NCBI GenBank assembly: GCA_900549645.1
Contig: URPD01000017.1
Span: 1 to 29,379, forward strand
Origin: an uncultured Eubacteriales bacterium
Lineage (GTDB): Bacteria; Bacillota; Clostridia; Oscillospirales; Oscillospiraceae
DNA: 29,379 nt
Reading direction: 5' to 3'
A model generated the notes under the pieces. That model was given only the letters and a program-made list of their open reading frames with translations, ran no database searches and had not been told where the DNA came from. Positions 1-6,856 of this stretch are shown one piece after another. The translations under genes were made by a program, and so were the position numbers. The first letter of the stretch is position 1. Each line of letters starts with the position of its first letter.

Positions 1-59
<59 letters not shown>

Positions 60-240
60 TAGTATCTTAACTGCTTTAGCAGATAAAATCTTTTATAAAA
101 GCTTTCCAGCTCTCAAAAGAATCAATGATTAAAGTCATTGCTGACTTGAACCCTTTTCTGGTGCTTATTTAGCATAAGCTTTTTCTTACATTGTTCAATT
201 TTCAAGGTACACTCACTCGCGCCCTCTCGGTGCGACAGCT
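60..240 (-). promoter_or_regulatory. 16S rRNA leader region
   Basis: This is the non-coding leader between promoter P2 and the 16S gene. It holds ACCTTGAAAATTGAACAATG (reverse complement, about 190-209), a motif familiar from Firmicutes rRNA leaders and spacers and linked to processing and antitermination. AT-rich stretches nearer the 16S start could pair with the 3' flank for RNase III processing, but that flank is outside the window. Confidence 0.6.
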
Positions 241-245
241 CACTT

Positions 246-274
246 AATATAGCACAACAGGTTTCCTTTGTCAA
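246..274 (-). promoter_or_regulatory. rRNA promoter P2 (proximal)
   Basis: On the minus strand a -35 TTGACA (269-274) and a -10 TATATT (246-251) are separated by exactly 17 bp. This is a near-consensus housekeeping promoter reading into the 16S leader. T-rich stretches at 279-284, 299-303 and 306-309 (A-tracts on the coding strand) lie upstream of the -35 and may act as an UP element. Confidence 0.85.
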
Positions 275-340
275 GAACTTTTTTCTTCTTCCCAGAAGTT
301 TTTCGTTTTGACTCGCTCACCTCTCGGCGACAGCTTGATT

Positions 341-369
341 AATATACCACTGATTTTGGCCAAAGTCAA
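341..369 (-). promoter_or_regulatory. rRNA promoter P1 (distal)
   Basis: On the minus strand a -35 TTGACT (364-369) and a -10 TATATT (341-346) are separated by 17 bp. Immediately upstream are three A-tracts on the coding strand (373-379, 383-388, 393-399) spaced about 10 bp apart. This is the arrangement expected of a curved UP element bound by the RNA polymerase alpha subunit. The sequence after the -10 resembles that after P2, so the two promoters look like a tandem duplication. Confidence 0.85.
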
Positions 370-426
370 CACTTTTTTTCACTTTTTTAGACTTTTTTTC
401 GTGAGCTAAATATTGTGATTTTTTCA

Positions 427-436
427 GGGAATAATA
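427..436 (+). promoter_or_regulatory. candidate forespore sigma (SigF/SigG) -10 for the ger operon
   Basis: GGGAATAATA fits the sigma-F -10 pattern GGNRANAHTR at every position, which is what a germination receptor operon would be expected to carry. A weak -35-like GCTAA lies at 405-409. The problem is position: this -10 is only 7 nt from the ATG at 443, implying an almost leaderless mRNA, and AGGGA at 426-430 overlaps it and could instead be the ribosome site. It is a candidate only. Confidence 0.35.
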
Positions 437-442
437 CACAAC

Positions 443-1954
443 ATGTATGATTTTTTTGAAACAGGTCCGGGTGAACGCCCGGCGCCCGACGCCTCATGGC
501 AGGGCTGCGAACTCAATATTTCTTCTCTGGAAAGCATTTTTTCCGACTGCGCCGACTTTGAGCGACGTGATATTTATTTCGGCCTCGACAGGAAAGCCTG
601 CGTCAATCTCTGCTGGATCGACGGGCTGACTGACGGCGGCAGCATATCAGGGGACATTATCCGTCCGCTGACCGATCTGCTGCGCTCTTCAAGGTCAGAC
701 TTCCCCGGCGGCTGCCTCAGCATGATAATACACGGCCTCGCGTACAGCGCCAACGCGAAGCGGCGCGGCAGCATCGGCGATGTCGTCTCAGACCTCGCGC
801 ATGGCTACTGCGCGGTTCTGATCCCCGGCGAAGGTGCGGTATGCTTCGAGGTGAAAAGCCAGAACGTCCGCAGTATCTCCGAACCAAGCCTTGAAAAGTC
901 GGTCAAGGGAGGCAAGGACTCCTTTGTCGAGACTCTGCGCACAAACACCGCGCTCGTCCGCCACCGCATCCGCGACCCGCGGCTGAAGTCCGTCAAGACC
1001 GAGCTTGGCCGCAAGTCTCACACGCAGATTGAAGTGATGTACCTCGACGGCGTGGTCGATCCGGAGCTGCCGAAGGAGGTCATGCGGCGGCTGGGCAAAA
1101 TCGACATCGACAGTGTGCTCGCCACGGGCATTATCGAGGAGTCACTCATGGACTGCCCGCGCTCGCCCCTGCCGCAGCTGATACACACCGAGCGCCCCGA
1201 CCGCTTTGCCATGTATATGGCCGACGGGCGCGTCGGGATACTCATCGACGGCATACCGATCGCCCTCGTGGTTCCGGCAAGCTTCGCGGAGTTTATGAAG
1301 GTCACCGGCGACAGCAGTATGCATTTCGCTTTTTCAAGCATGCTGTCCGTCATGCGCTATCTCGCGCTGATCGTGAGCGTCTATGTCCCGGCGATATACG
1401 TCGCCGTCGCAATGTACCATCAGGAGATGATACCGACGCGGCTGCTGCTGTCGATAATCAGCGCAAAACAGGATGTGCCGTTTTCGACGGGGCTTGAGGT
1501 CATCGGTATGCTCGTCGCGCTGGAGCTTCTTCAGGAGGCCGGACTGCGGCTGCCGAACCCGATCGGCGACACGGTGTCGATAATCGGCGCACTTATCGTC
1601 GGGCAGTCGGCGGTCGAGGCCAAGGTTGCGTCGCCGATCGCGATAATCGTCGTCGCGGTGTCGGCCATCGCGTGCTACACACTGCCAAGTCAGGATCTAG
1701 GCGCGGCGGTGCGGCTGATACGCTTCGCGCTTCTCATCGGCGCGGTCGCGGCGGGGCTGTTCGGCATCGGGCTTCTGTCGTGCCTGATGCTGCTGTCCAT
1801 GGCCGACATGGACAGCTTCGGCCGCAACTACACCTCCCCCGTCACCGACGGGCGGCCTCACGGCCTGATGCGGACGCTGCTGCGCATCCCGAAAACCGCC
1901 GACAAGTTCCGCGACGCGGAGCTGCGTCCGCGCGACAGGAGGAGACAGTCTTGA
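443..1954 (+). CDS. gerA: GerA-family spore germination receptor A subunit
   Basis: A 503-residue protein with the layout of the GerA/SpoVAF family, the A subunit of the inner-membrane germinant receptor that senses nutrients in dormant spores. The soluble N-terminal half carries the family signatures CWIDGLTDG (57-65) and FVETLRTNTALVRHRIRDP (161-179). The C-terminal half has hydrophobic segments at about 300-323, 350-362, 378-413 and 427-453. The loop LPNPIGDTVSIIGALIVGQS (370-389) and the tail GRNYTSPVTDG are also typical. Length is normal for the family. The ATG at 443 has only a distant AGGGA upstream, so the start is likely but not certain. It is the first gene of a three-gene operon, divergent from the rRNA promoters. 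Spore-stage expression is expected from the family. Confidence 0.93.
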   Translation: MYDFFETGPGERPAPDASWQGCELNISSLESIFSDCADFERRDIYFGLDRKACVNLCWIDGLTDGGSISGDIIRPLTDLLRSSRSDFPGGCLSMIIHGLAYSANAKRRGSIGDVVSDLAHGYCAVLIPGEGAVCFEVKSQNVRSISEPSLEKSVKGGKDSFVETLRTNTALVRHRIRDPRLKSVKTELGRKSHTQIEVMYLDGVVDPELPKEVMRRLGKIDIDSVLATGIIEESLMDCPRSPLPQLIHTERPDRFAMYMADGRVGILIDGIPIALVVPASFAEFMKVTGDSSMHFAFSSMLSVMRYLALIVSVYVPAIYVAVAMYHQEMIPTRLLLSIISAKQDVPFSTGLEVIGMLVALELLQEAGLRLPNPIGDTVSIIGALIVGQSAVEAKVASPIAIIVVAVSAIACYTLPSQDLGAAVRLIRFALLIGAVAAGLFGIGLLSCLMLLSMADMDSFGRNYTSPVTDGRPHGLMRTLLRIPKTADKFRDAELRPRDRRRQS

Positions 1955-3087
1955 AGCGTGCAATGATATCCCTGCTCTGCCTTGCCGCGCTGCCGTGGCT
2001 CGGCGGCTGCAATTCCATATACTCAAATTACCGCGAAATAGAAAACCTGCTCGTCGTGCGCTCGGTCGGCTTCGACCGTGAGGACGGCGGCACGCGCTTT
2101 TCCCTCGCGTCCTCCGCAAACGATGACGGTGAGCCGATACGCATGACCACAAAGGGCGGCTCCATCACCGACGCCATGGAGCGCATAAGAAACTATTCGT
2201 CGCAGGAGGATATATTCTATCCCCACGTCGAGCACATCCTGCTGGGCGAGGACGCAGCGCGCGTGAGCATTGAGGATTACCTCGCGTTCTTCTGCCGGTC
2301 ACCGGAGCTGCGCATCGACATTCCGCTGTATATTGTCAGGGGCGGCACTGCGGAGCAAGCCGTGCTGGAGACCGGCAGCGACTCCCGCTGCATCTCCGAG
2401 ATATTGCAGACCGAGCAGGAGCGCCTCTCCGTCAGCGGCGACAGCAATTTTTTTTCGACCTCCGAGATCTACGTCTCTATGGTACGCAGCGGCGCCGCGC
2501 TCGTCTGCGCGGTAAAATGCGCGCCGTCCGCCGATGCAGCGGAGGACGACGCGCAGATACTCACCGTGATTGCCGACGGCTACGCGATAATAAAGGACGG
2601 CAGACTCTGCGGCTACATTGAACCGGAGCTTTCCCCCGCCGTCGGGATGCTCACCGGCGACATGGGGATATCCGACCTGACCGTGGACGGCCCCGACGGG
2701 GACGCCGTCACATTGCAGCTGAACCACTGCCGGAGCGGCATCACCCCGCGCTGGGACAGGGATATGCTGACCGGCTTCGACATCGACATTGAGGTAAGCG
2801 CGTCGGTCAATGAGAGCGGCAGGCCACTTCCGCTGTCTGACTCGGAACAGGAGCGCTGGCTCTGCGAAGCGCTGAACGCGCGCGTAACGGAGCTTGTGAA
2901 CGGCGTACTGCGCACCTCGCAGGAGCTGGGCGCGGATTTTCTGAACCTGAACTACGCCGCGGAGCTTGATTCGCCGAAAAAATACGCCGCGCTTGGCGGC
3001 GGCTTTATTACGCTGTTCCCGAAGCTTGAGATGAATGTCAGCGTGTCCAGCCACATCAGCCACACGAACAACATCAGCAACGGATGA
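1951..3087 (+). CDS. gerC: Ger(x)C-family spore germination lipoprotein
   Basis: The C subunit of the germinant receptor, a lipoprotein on the outer face of the spore inner membrane. I chose the TTG at 1951 because AGGAGG at 1937-1942 sits 8 nt upstream. It overlaps the gerA stop by 4 bp (TTGA), giving translational coupling. The product is 378 residues, normal for Ger(x)C proteins. The N-terminus is a lipoprotein signal with lipobox LGGC and Cys20 as lipidation site. It continues into the family opening YREIENLLVVRSVGFDRE, the Ger(x)C 'ie.l..v.a.giD' pattern. An upstream extension in this frame lies inside gerA and is not coding. Gene order A-C-B differs from the A-B-C order of Bacillus gerA. 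Confidence 0.92.
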   Translation: MKRAMISLLCLAALPWLGGCNSIYSNYREIENLLVVRSVGFDREDGGTRFSLASSANDDGEPIRMTTKGGSITDAMERIRNYSSQEDIFYPHVEHILLGEDAARVSIEDYLAFFCRSPELRIDIPLYIVRGGTAEQAVLETGSDSRCISEILQTEQERLSVSGDSNFFSTSEIYVSMVRSGAALVCAVKCAPSADAAEDDAQILTVIADGYAIIKDGRLCGYIEPELSPAVGMLTGDMGISDLTVDGPDGDAVTLQLNHCRSGITPRWDRDMLTGFDIDIEVSASVNESGRPLPLSDSEQERWLCEALNARVTELVNGVLRTSQELGADFLNLNYAAELDSPKKYAALGGGFITLFPKLEMNVSVSSHISHTNNISNG

Positions 3088-3096
3088 GGTGAAGAC

Positions 3097-4224
3097 ATGC
3101 AGACAAGCTACAAATTCAACCGCAACCAGCTCATCGCGCTGTGCTCGGTGACGCTGCTCGTGCCGGCACTGCGCCTTGTCCCGTCGCTCACGGCGAGTCT
3201 CGGCGGGCGCGCGGCATGGCTTTCGGTGCCCGCCGCGGCGCTGCCGCTGCTGGGATACGTGTGGTTTCTCAGCCGCTTCATGTCGCACAGGAAAAGTGGC
3301 GAGGGCATGGCGGAGCTGACCATTCGATGTCTCGGCAGCGGCGCGGGGGGCGCGGCGCTGCTCACGCTGTCGCTGTGGATGCTCCTGTACGCCGGGTTCA
3401 TCCTGCGTTCCGGCGCGGAGCGCATGGTGACGATGATATACCCCGACAGCTCGCCGGTCGTGTTCTCGGTTCTGACCGGGCTTATCTCGATAATCGCCGC
3501 GCTCGGCTCTTCCCGCTCGCTCGTGCGGTTTGCAAAGCTCGTGCAGCCGGTCGTCCTCGGCACGCTTGGGCTGTTCATGCTGTTCGCGCTGACGTCGATA
3601 GACCACAAAAATCTCCTGCCCGTGACAACGGGCGACGCCCTGCCCATCCTCGCGGCCTCGCTGCCGGTCATCGACGCCGTGGGCGTTGTGCTGTGCTTCT
3701 CGTGCTTTCTCGAAGGCGGCTGTGAATACCAGCCGCGCCGCTTCCGGAGCTACGCGCTGTGGCTCATCCCCATGCTCGTCATATTCCTGCTGCTGAACGT
3801 CGCGGTCATCGGCCGTTTCGGCGCAAAACTGACGTCGCTGCTCACCTTCCCGTTTTTCACGATGGTGCGGAATCTCGTATTCTTCAACGCGCTGGAGCGG
3901 CTTGAGGCGCTGATAGTGTCCCTCTGGCTGTTCCCGGATTTTCTGCTGGTCTCGGCGCTGCTGTATTCCGCACAGCACTGCCTGCGCTGTCTTCTCGGCG
4001 AGAAGCCGGAGTTCCGCGGCGAAAAGCGTTTCGACCTCAGCCGCGGGCGCTGGGTCATCCCGCTCTGCGGCGCGCTCAGCATCACGGCGGCGATCCTTAT
4101 CGCGCCGGACGCGTCGTCCATGACGCAATGGTCGGAGCGGACGATCCCGATAATAAACCTCGCCGTCAGCTTCGGGTTCGCCCCGATAATATATATAATA
4201 GGAAAGCTTCGTAAAAAAATGTAA
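3097..4224 (+). CDS. gerB: GerB-family germination permease (spore permease, APC-like)
   Basis: The B subunit of the germinant receptor, a polytopic membrane protein related to amino-acid permeases (spore permease family) that is thought to bind the germinant. The 375-residue protein is hydrophobic throughout, with about ten predicted membrane spans, beginning at residues 12-30 and ending near 345-368. The FNRNQLIALCSVTLLVPALR start is typical of the family, which opens with an 'is..Q' motif at the first span. The ribosome site GAGGTG overlaps the gerC stop, 9 bp before this start, so all three genes form one transcript. A terminator follows at once. Which germinant it senses cannot be read from sequence. 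Confidence 0.9.
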   Translation: MQTSYKFNRNQLIALCSVTLLVPALRLVPSLTASLGGRAAWLSVPAAALPLLGYVWFLSRFMSHRKSGEGMAELTIRCLGSGAGGAALLTLSLWMLLYAGFILRSGAERMVTMIYPDSSPVVFSVLTGLISIIAALGSSRSLVRFAKLVQPVVLGTLGLFMLFALTSIDHKNLLPVTTGDALPILAASLPVIDAVGVVLCFSCFLEGGCEYQPRRFRSYALWLIPMLVIFLLLNVAVIGRFGAKLTSLLTFPFFTMVRNLVFFNALERLEALIVSLWLFPDFLLVSALLYSAQHCLRCLLGEKPEFRGEKRFDLSRGRWVIPLCGALSITAAILIAPDASSMTQWSERTIPIINLAVSFGFAPIIYIIGKLRKKM

Positions 4225-4259
4225 AACCCTCAGGTCAGCGTCTGCTGGCCTGAGGGTTT
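4224..4259. terminator. bidirectional terminator between gerB and glyA
   Basis: AAACCCTCAGG (4224-4234) pairs with CCTGAGGGTTT (4249-4259). An inner CAGC/GCTG pair closes a GTCT loop. The stem has A and T tracts on its outer sides, so it can terminate both the ger operon and convergent glyA. Confidence 0.88.
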
Positions 4260-4266
4260 GTTTCCG

Positions 4267-5490
4267 TCACATGGCGGAGATTATTCTGTCTATCTCGCGC
4301 GCGATCTCAACGAAGTCCTCGGCGGTCTTGCCCTTGGTGGTCTCCGCCGCGGTGCCGATGCGGACGCCGCTGGTCTGCACGGGACTGCGCTTCTCGTTCG
4401 GCACGCAGTTTTTGTTCAGCGTGATGCCGTGCCGGTCAAGCTCGTCCTGAACCGCCTTGCCCGTCAGCTCCGGATGCGTGCGCGACAGGTCGAGCAGGAA
4501 CAGATGATTGTCCGTGCCGCCGGTAACGACATCGTAGCCCAGCCTTATAAACTCGTCGCACATGGCCTTGCAGTTTTTCACGACGTCGAATATATACTTC
4601 CTGTACTCCTCGGTGCAGGCTTCCTCCGCGGCGATGGCCTTGGCAGCCACGACATGCTGGAGCGCGCCGCCCTGCATTCCCGGAAAGACGGAACCGTCCA
4701 CCTGCTTTGCAAGCTCCTGAGTGCAGAATATCATGCCGCCGCGCGGGCCGCGCAGGGTCTTGTGCGTGGTGGTGGTGATGATATCGGCAAGGCCGAACGG
4801 CGTCGGGTGCGCCCCGGCGGCGATAAGCCCGGCGATGTGCGCCATGTCCACCATGAAATACGGACGCCCTATCTCCCAGCCGTCATAGCCCTGCTCGCGC
4901 TTGACCTCTTCCGCTGTGTCGCAGATTATCTTATATATTCTGTCGAAGTCGATAATGCGCGAATAGGCGCTCGCTCCGGCTAGCACCAGCGCGGGGCAGT
5001 ACGTGCGTATTTTCTCCGCGATGTCGTCATAGTTCAGGAAGCCGTTTTCATCGACGTCGTAGAACGCAGTATGGAAGAGCCTGCCGCTGAAATTGACCGA
5101 CGAGCCGTGCGTAAGATGGCCGCCGTTATTGAGGTTCATCGCAAGGATGGTGTCGCCGGGCTTGATGACGCTCAGGTACGCGGCCATGTTCGCCTGCGAG
5201 CCGCTGTGCGGCTGGACGTTCACATGGTAATCGGTGCTGAACACCTCGCGCCATTTATGGCAGCAATACTCCTCTATCTGGTCAACATACTCACAGCCGC
5301 CGTAGTAGCGGCCCTTTCTGCCGTTATCCTCGCGCTGAGCGGGGTAACCTTCGCTGTACTTGTTCGTAAGGCATGAGCCGAGCGCACGGAGCACGTTATC
5401 GCTGACGAAATTCTCGCTGGCAATAAGCTCTATATTCTTCGCCTGCCGCTCCTTTTCCTTTTCTATGAGCTGAAAAACTATGGATTCTAT
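4267..5490 (-). CDS. glyA: serine hydroxymethyltransferase, apparent AUA start
   Basis: PLP enzyme interconverting serine and glycine with tetrahydrofolate, the main cytosolic source of one-carbon units. Visible motifs are NIELIASENFVS (residues 19-30), NKYSEGYP, YYGGCEYVDQIE, NVQPHSGSQANMAAY and the PLP-lysine motif TTTTHKTLRGPRGG. The conserved N-terminus lies upstream of the first GTG (5394), but between it and the in-frame TAG at 5503-5505 there is no ATG, GTG or TTG. The best initiator is ATA at 5488-5490, 8 nt after AGGGGG, giving 407 residues, a normal length. An 8-residue insertion (about 54-61) lies just before YYGG, next to the active-site tyrosine region. The gene follows the foldase gene by about 40 bp and is probably co-transcribed with it. 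Function is near certain; the start is inferred. Confidence 0.92.
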   Translation of the reverse strand: MESIVFQLIEKEKERQAKNIELIASENFVSDNVLRALGSCLTNKYSEGYPAQREDNGRKGRYYGGCEYVDQIEEYCCHKWREVFSTDYHVNVQPHSGSQANMAAYLSVIKPGDTILAMNLNNGGHLTHGSSVNFSGRLFHTAFYDVDENGFLNYDDIAEKIRTYCPALVLAGASAYSRIIDFDRIYKIICDTAEEVKREQGYDGWEIGRPYFMVDMAHIAGLIAAGAHPTPFGLADIITTTTHKTLRGPRGGMIFCTQELAKQVDGSVFPGMQGGALQHVVAAKAIAAEEACTEEYRKYIFDVVKNCKAMCDEFIRLGYDVVTGGTDNHLFLLDLSRTHPELTGKAVQDELDRHGITLNKNCVPNEKRSPVQTSGVRIGTAAETTKGKTAEDFVEIAREIDRIISAM

Positions 5491-5505
5491 GTCTGTTACC
5501 CCCTA
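5491..5505 (-). promoter_or_regulatory. glyA ribosome binding site and upstream in-frame stop
   Basis: On the minus strand TAG (5505-5503), in frame with glyA, is immediately followed by G-rich sequence, so AGGGGG (5504-5499) is a strong Shine-Dalgarno. The next in-frame codons are GGG, GTA, ACA, GAC, ATA. The spacing of 8 nt favours ATA (5490-5488) as initiator. Confidence 0.6.
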
Positions 5506-5529
5506 AACGTTATTCCGAAAAATCTTACG

Positions 5530-6756
5530 TTACTTTATATAGTCGGCTATACCGAAGCCCGTAAAGGCGTCGGTATACACTATCTCGATGCCGTCATTGC
5601 AGGCATCCAGCTTCTCGCCGTACTCCTGATTCGCGGCGAGGGCGCGCGCGGTGAGCGGAGTGCCGGAGTCGGAGGTCTTGAGAACGGTGTCGATGGTCAG
5701 AGGCAGACGCATGATGATATGATAGCCGTAGCGGCTCTCGACAGGCTCGGATACCTGATAATCCTCAAGCGCGTTCACCGTGTCCTCAAACTCGGTGACC
5801 ATGGTGCCGGGAGTGAAGATATAACCGTCGGGATAGGCTTCCTTGCCGGTATCCTCGCAGTATTCGTCCTTTATCTCCGCGAAGCGCTCCTGCAGCTTCA
5901 CGGTATCGGTGATGCCCGCAAGCTCCGCCGCGAACTTATCCGCAAGCGCCTTCTTCTCGGCGATGGTCTCGTCGTCAAGCGCCTCGCCGGTGCTGGGGTC
6001 GACGGTCATAAACAGGATGTGCGCGGCGTTCATATATCCGCTGTCCTTCAGATAGGCCTCCGCCTTCTCGTCGCTCAGCTTCTCGCCATCCTCGCCGTAG
6101 AGCTTGGCAAAGCAGTTCTGGTAGAGGTAATTTATCTCGTTCATGTCGTCATACACCTTTATCGGCAGATAATAGGTGCTCTTCAGGAACTCCGCGAACT
6201 CATCGTCGCTGACCTCTTCGCCGCAGAGATTCACCATATCGGTCTTGCGCTGCTCCTCGATGGCCTTCAGATTATCCTCGGTGAGGGTGACGTCGTTCTC
6301 CGCGGAGAACTTCTTTATGCTGTGGATCTGGCGGATATTATCCTCGGCAAGCTGCACGACATAGTCCTTAAAGCTTATGCCGGTGTCGTCCGCCGCATCG
6401 TCCCAGGTGACGTTCATGCCGTATGCGGACATGTTCGCCGCCATCTGGTTGATGTAGTTGTTCACCTGTACGCCAGAGTAGTAGAGCCAGTAGAAATACT
6501 CCTCCCACGTGACATTCTCGCCGTCCATGGTCATAACGACCTCGTCGGCGTCATGGCTTGCGTACAGCGCTTCAAAGTCAAGCTGAGGCACGGAGGCGGT
6601 CTCCGTCTCGGTATCGTCTACGCTCTCGCTCGGTTCGGCGGACGGCTCCGGACTGGTCTCCGATTCCGCCGCGTCGTTCGCGCCGCAGCCGGTATAGGTT
6701 ATAGCCGCGCCGAAAACGAGGCATATGATTATTAAAATGGATACAAATTTTTTCAT
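5530..6756 (-). CDS. secreted parvulin-type peptidyl-prolyl isomerase lipoprotein (PrsA/SurA-like)
   Basis: A 408-residue predicted extracytoplasmic foldase. The N-terminus is a signal peptide ending in TYTGC (Cys24 as probable lipidation site; Tyr at -3 is unusual). An acidic, Ser/Glu/Thr-rich linker follows to about residue 55. The C-terminal third has the parvulin hallmarks AAHILF and YGYHIIMRL that bound the rotamase domain. The middle helical part resembles SurA-type N-domains. ATG 6756 has AAAGGAAA upstream. The gene has its own promoter (6799-6827) and is followed by glyA. The family helps fold secreted proteins at the membrane-wall interface; the client proteins are unknown. Confidence 0.85.
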   Translation of the reverse strand: MKKFVSILIIICLVFGAAITYTGCGANDAAESETSPEPSAEPSESVDDTETETASVPQLDFEALYASHDADEVVMTMDGENVTWEEYFYWLYYSGVQVNNYINQMAANMSAYGMNVTWDDAADDTGISFKDYVVQLAEDNIRQIHSIKKFSAENDVTLTEDNLKAIEEQRKTDMVNLCGEEVSDDEFAEFLKSTYYLPIKVYDDMNEINYLYQNCFAKLYGEDGEKLSDEKAEAYLKDSGYMNAAHILFMTVDPSTGEALDDETIAEKKALADKFAAELAGITDTVKLQERFAEIKDEYCEDTGKEAYPDGYIFTPGTMVTEFEDTVNALEDYQVSEPVESRYGYHIIMRLPLTIDTVLKTSDSGTPLTARALAANQEYGEKLDACNDGIEIVYTDAFTGFGIADYIK

Positions 6757-6798
6757 CTTTTGATTTCCTTTCGGGTAGAATAAAAACCGCTATTATTG

Positions 6799-6827
6799 AA
6801 TATATCACCTCGCGCACGCATAGGCAA
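6799..6827 (-). promoter_or_regulatory. promoter for the foldase-glyA unit
   Basis: On the minus strand -35 TTGCCT (6822-6827) and -10 TATATT (6799-6804) are spaced 17 bp apart, with an extended -10 TG one base upstream of the -10 (TGATATATT). It lies in the 100-bp gap after mfd, so the two downstream genes can be expressed independently of the long upstream run. Confidence 0.7.
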
Positions 6828-6856
6828 GCAAAAAGCCGAATATTTACCGTTTATTC

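Noticed and set aside
2299..4128. A 609-codon minus-strand frame opposite gerC and gerB
   Set aside because: Arg/Glu/Gln/His-rich shadow composition with no motifs, opposite two genes with clear families.
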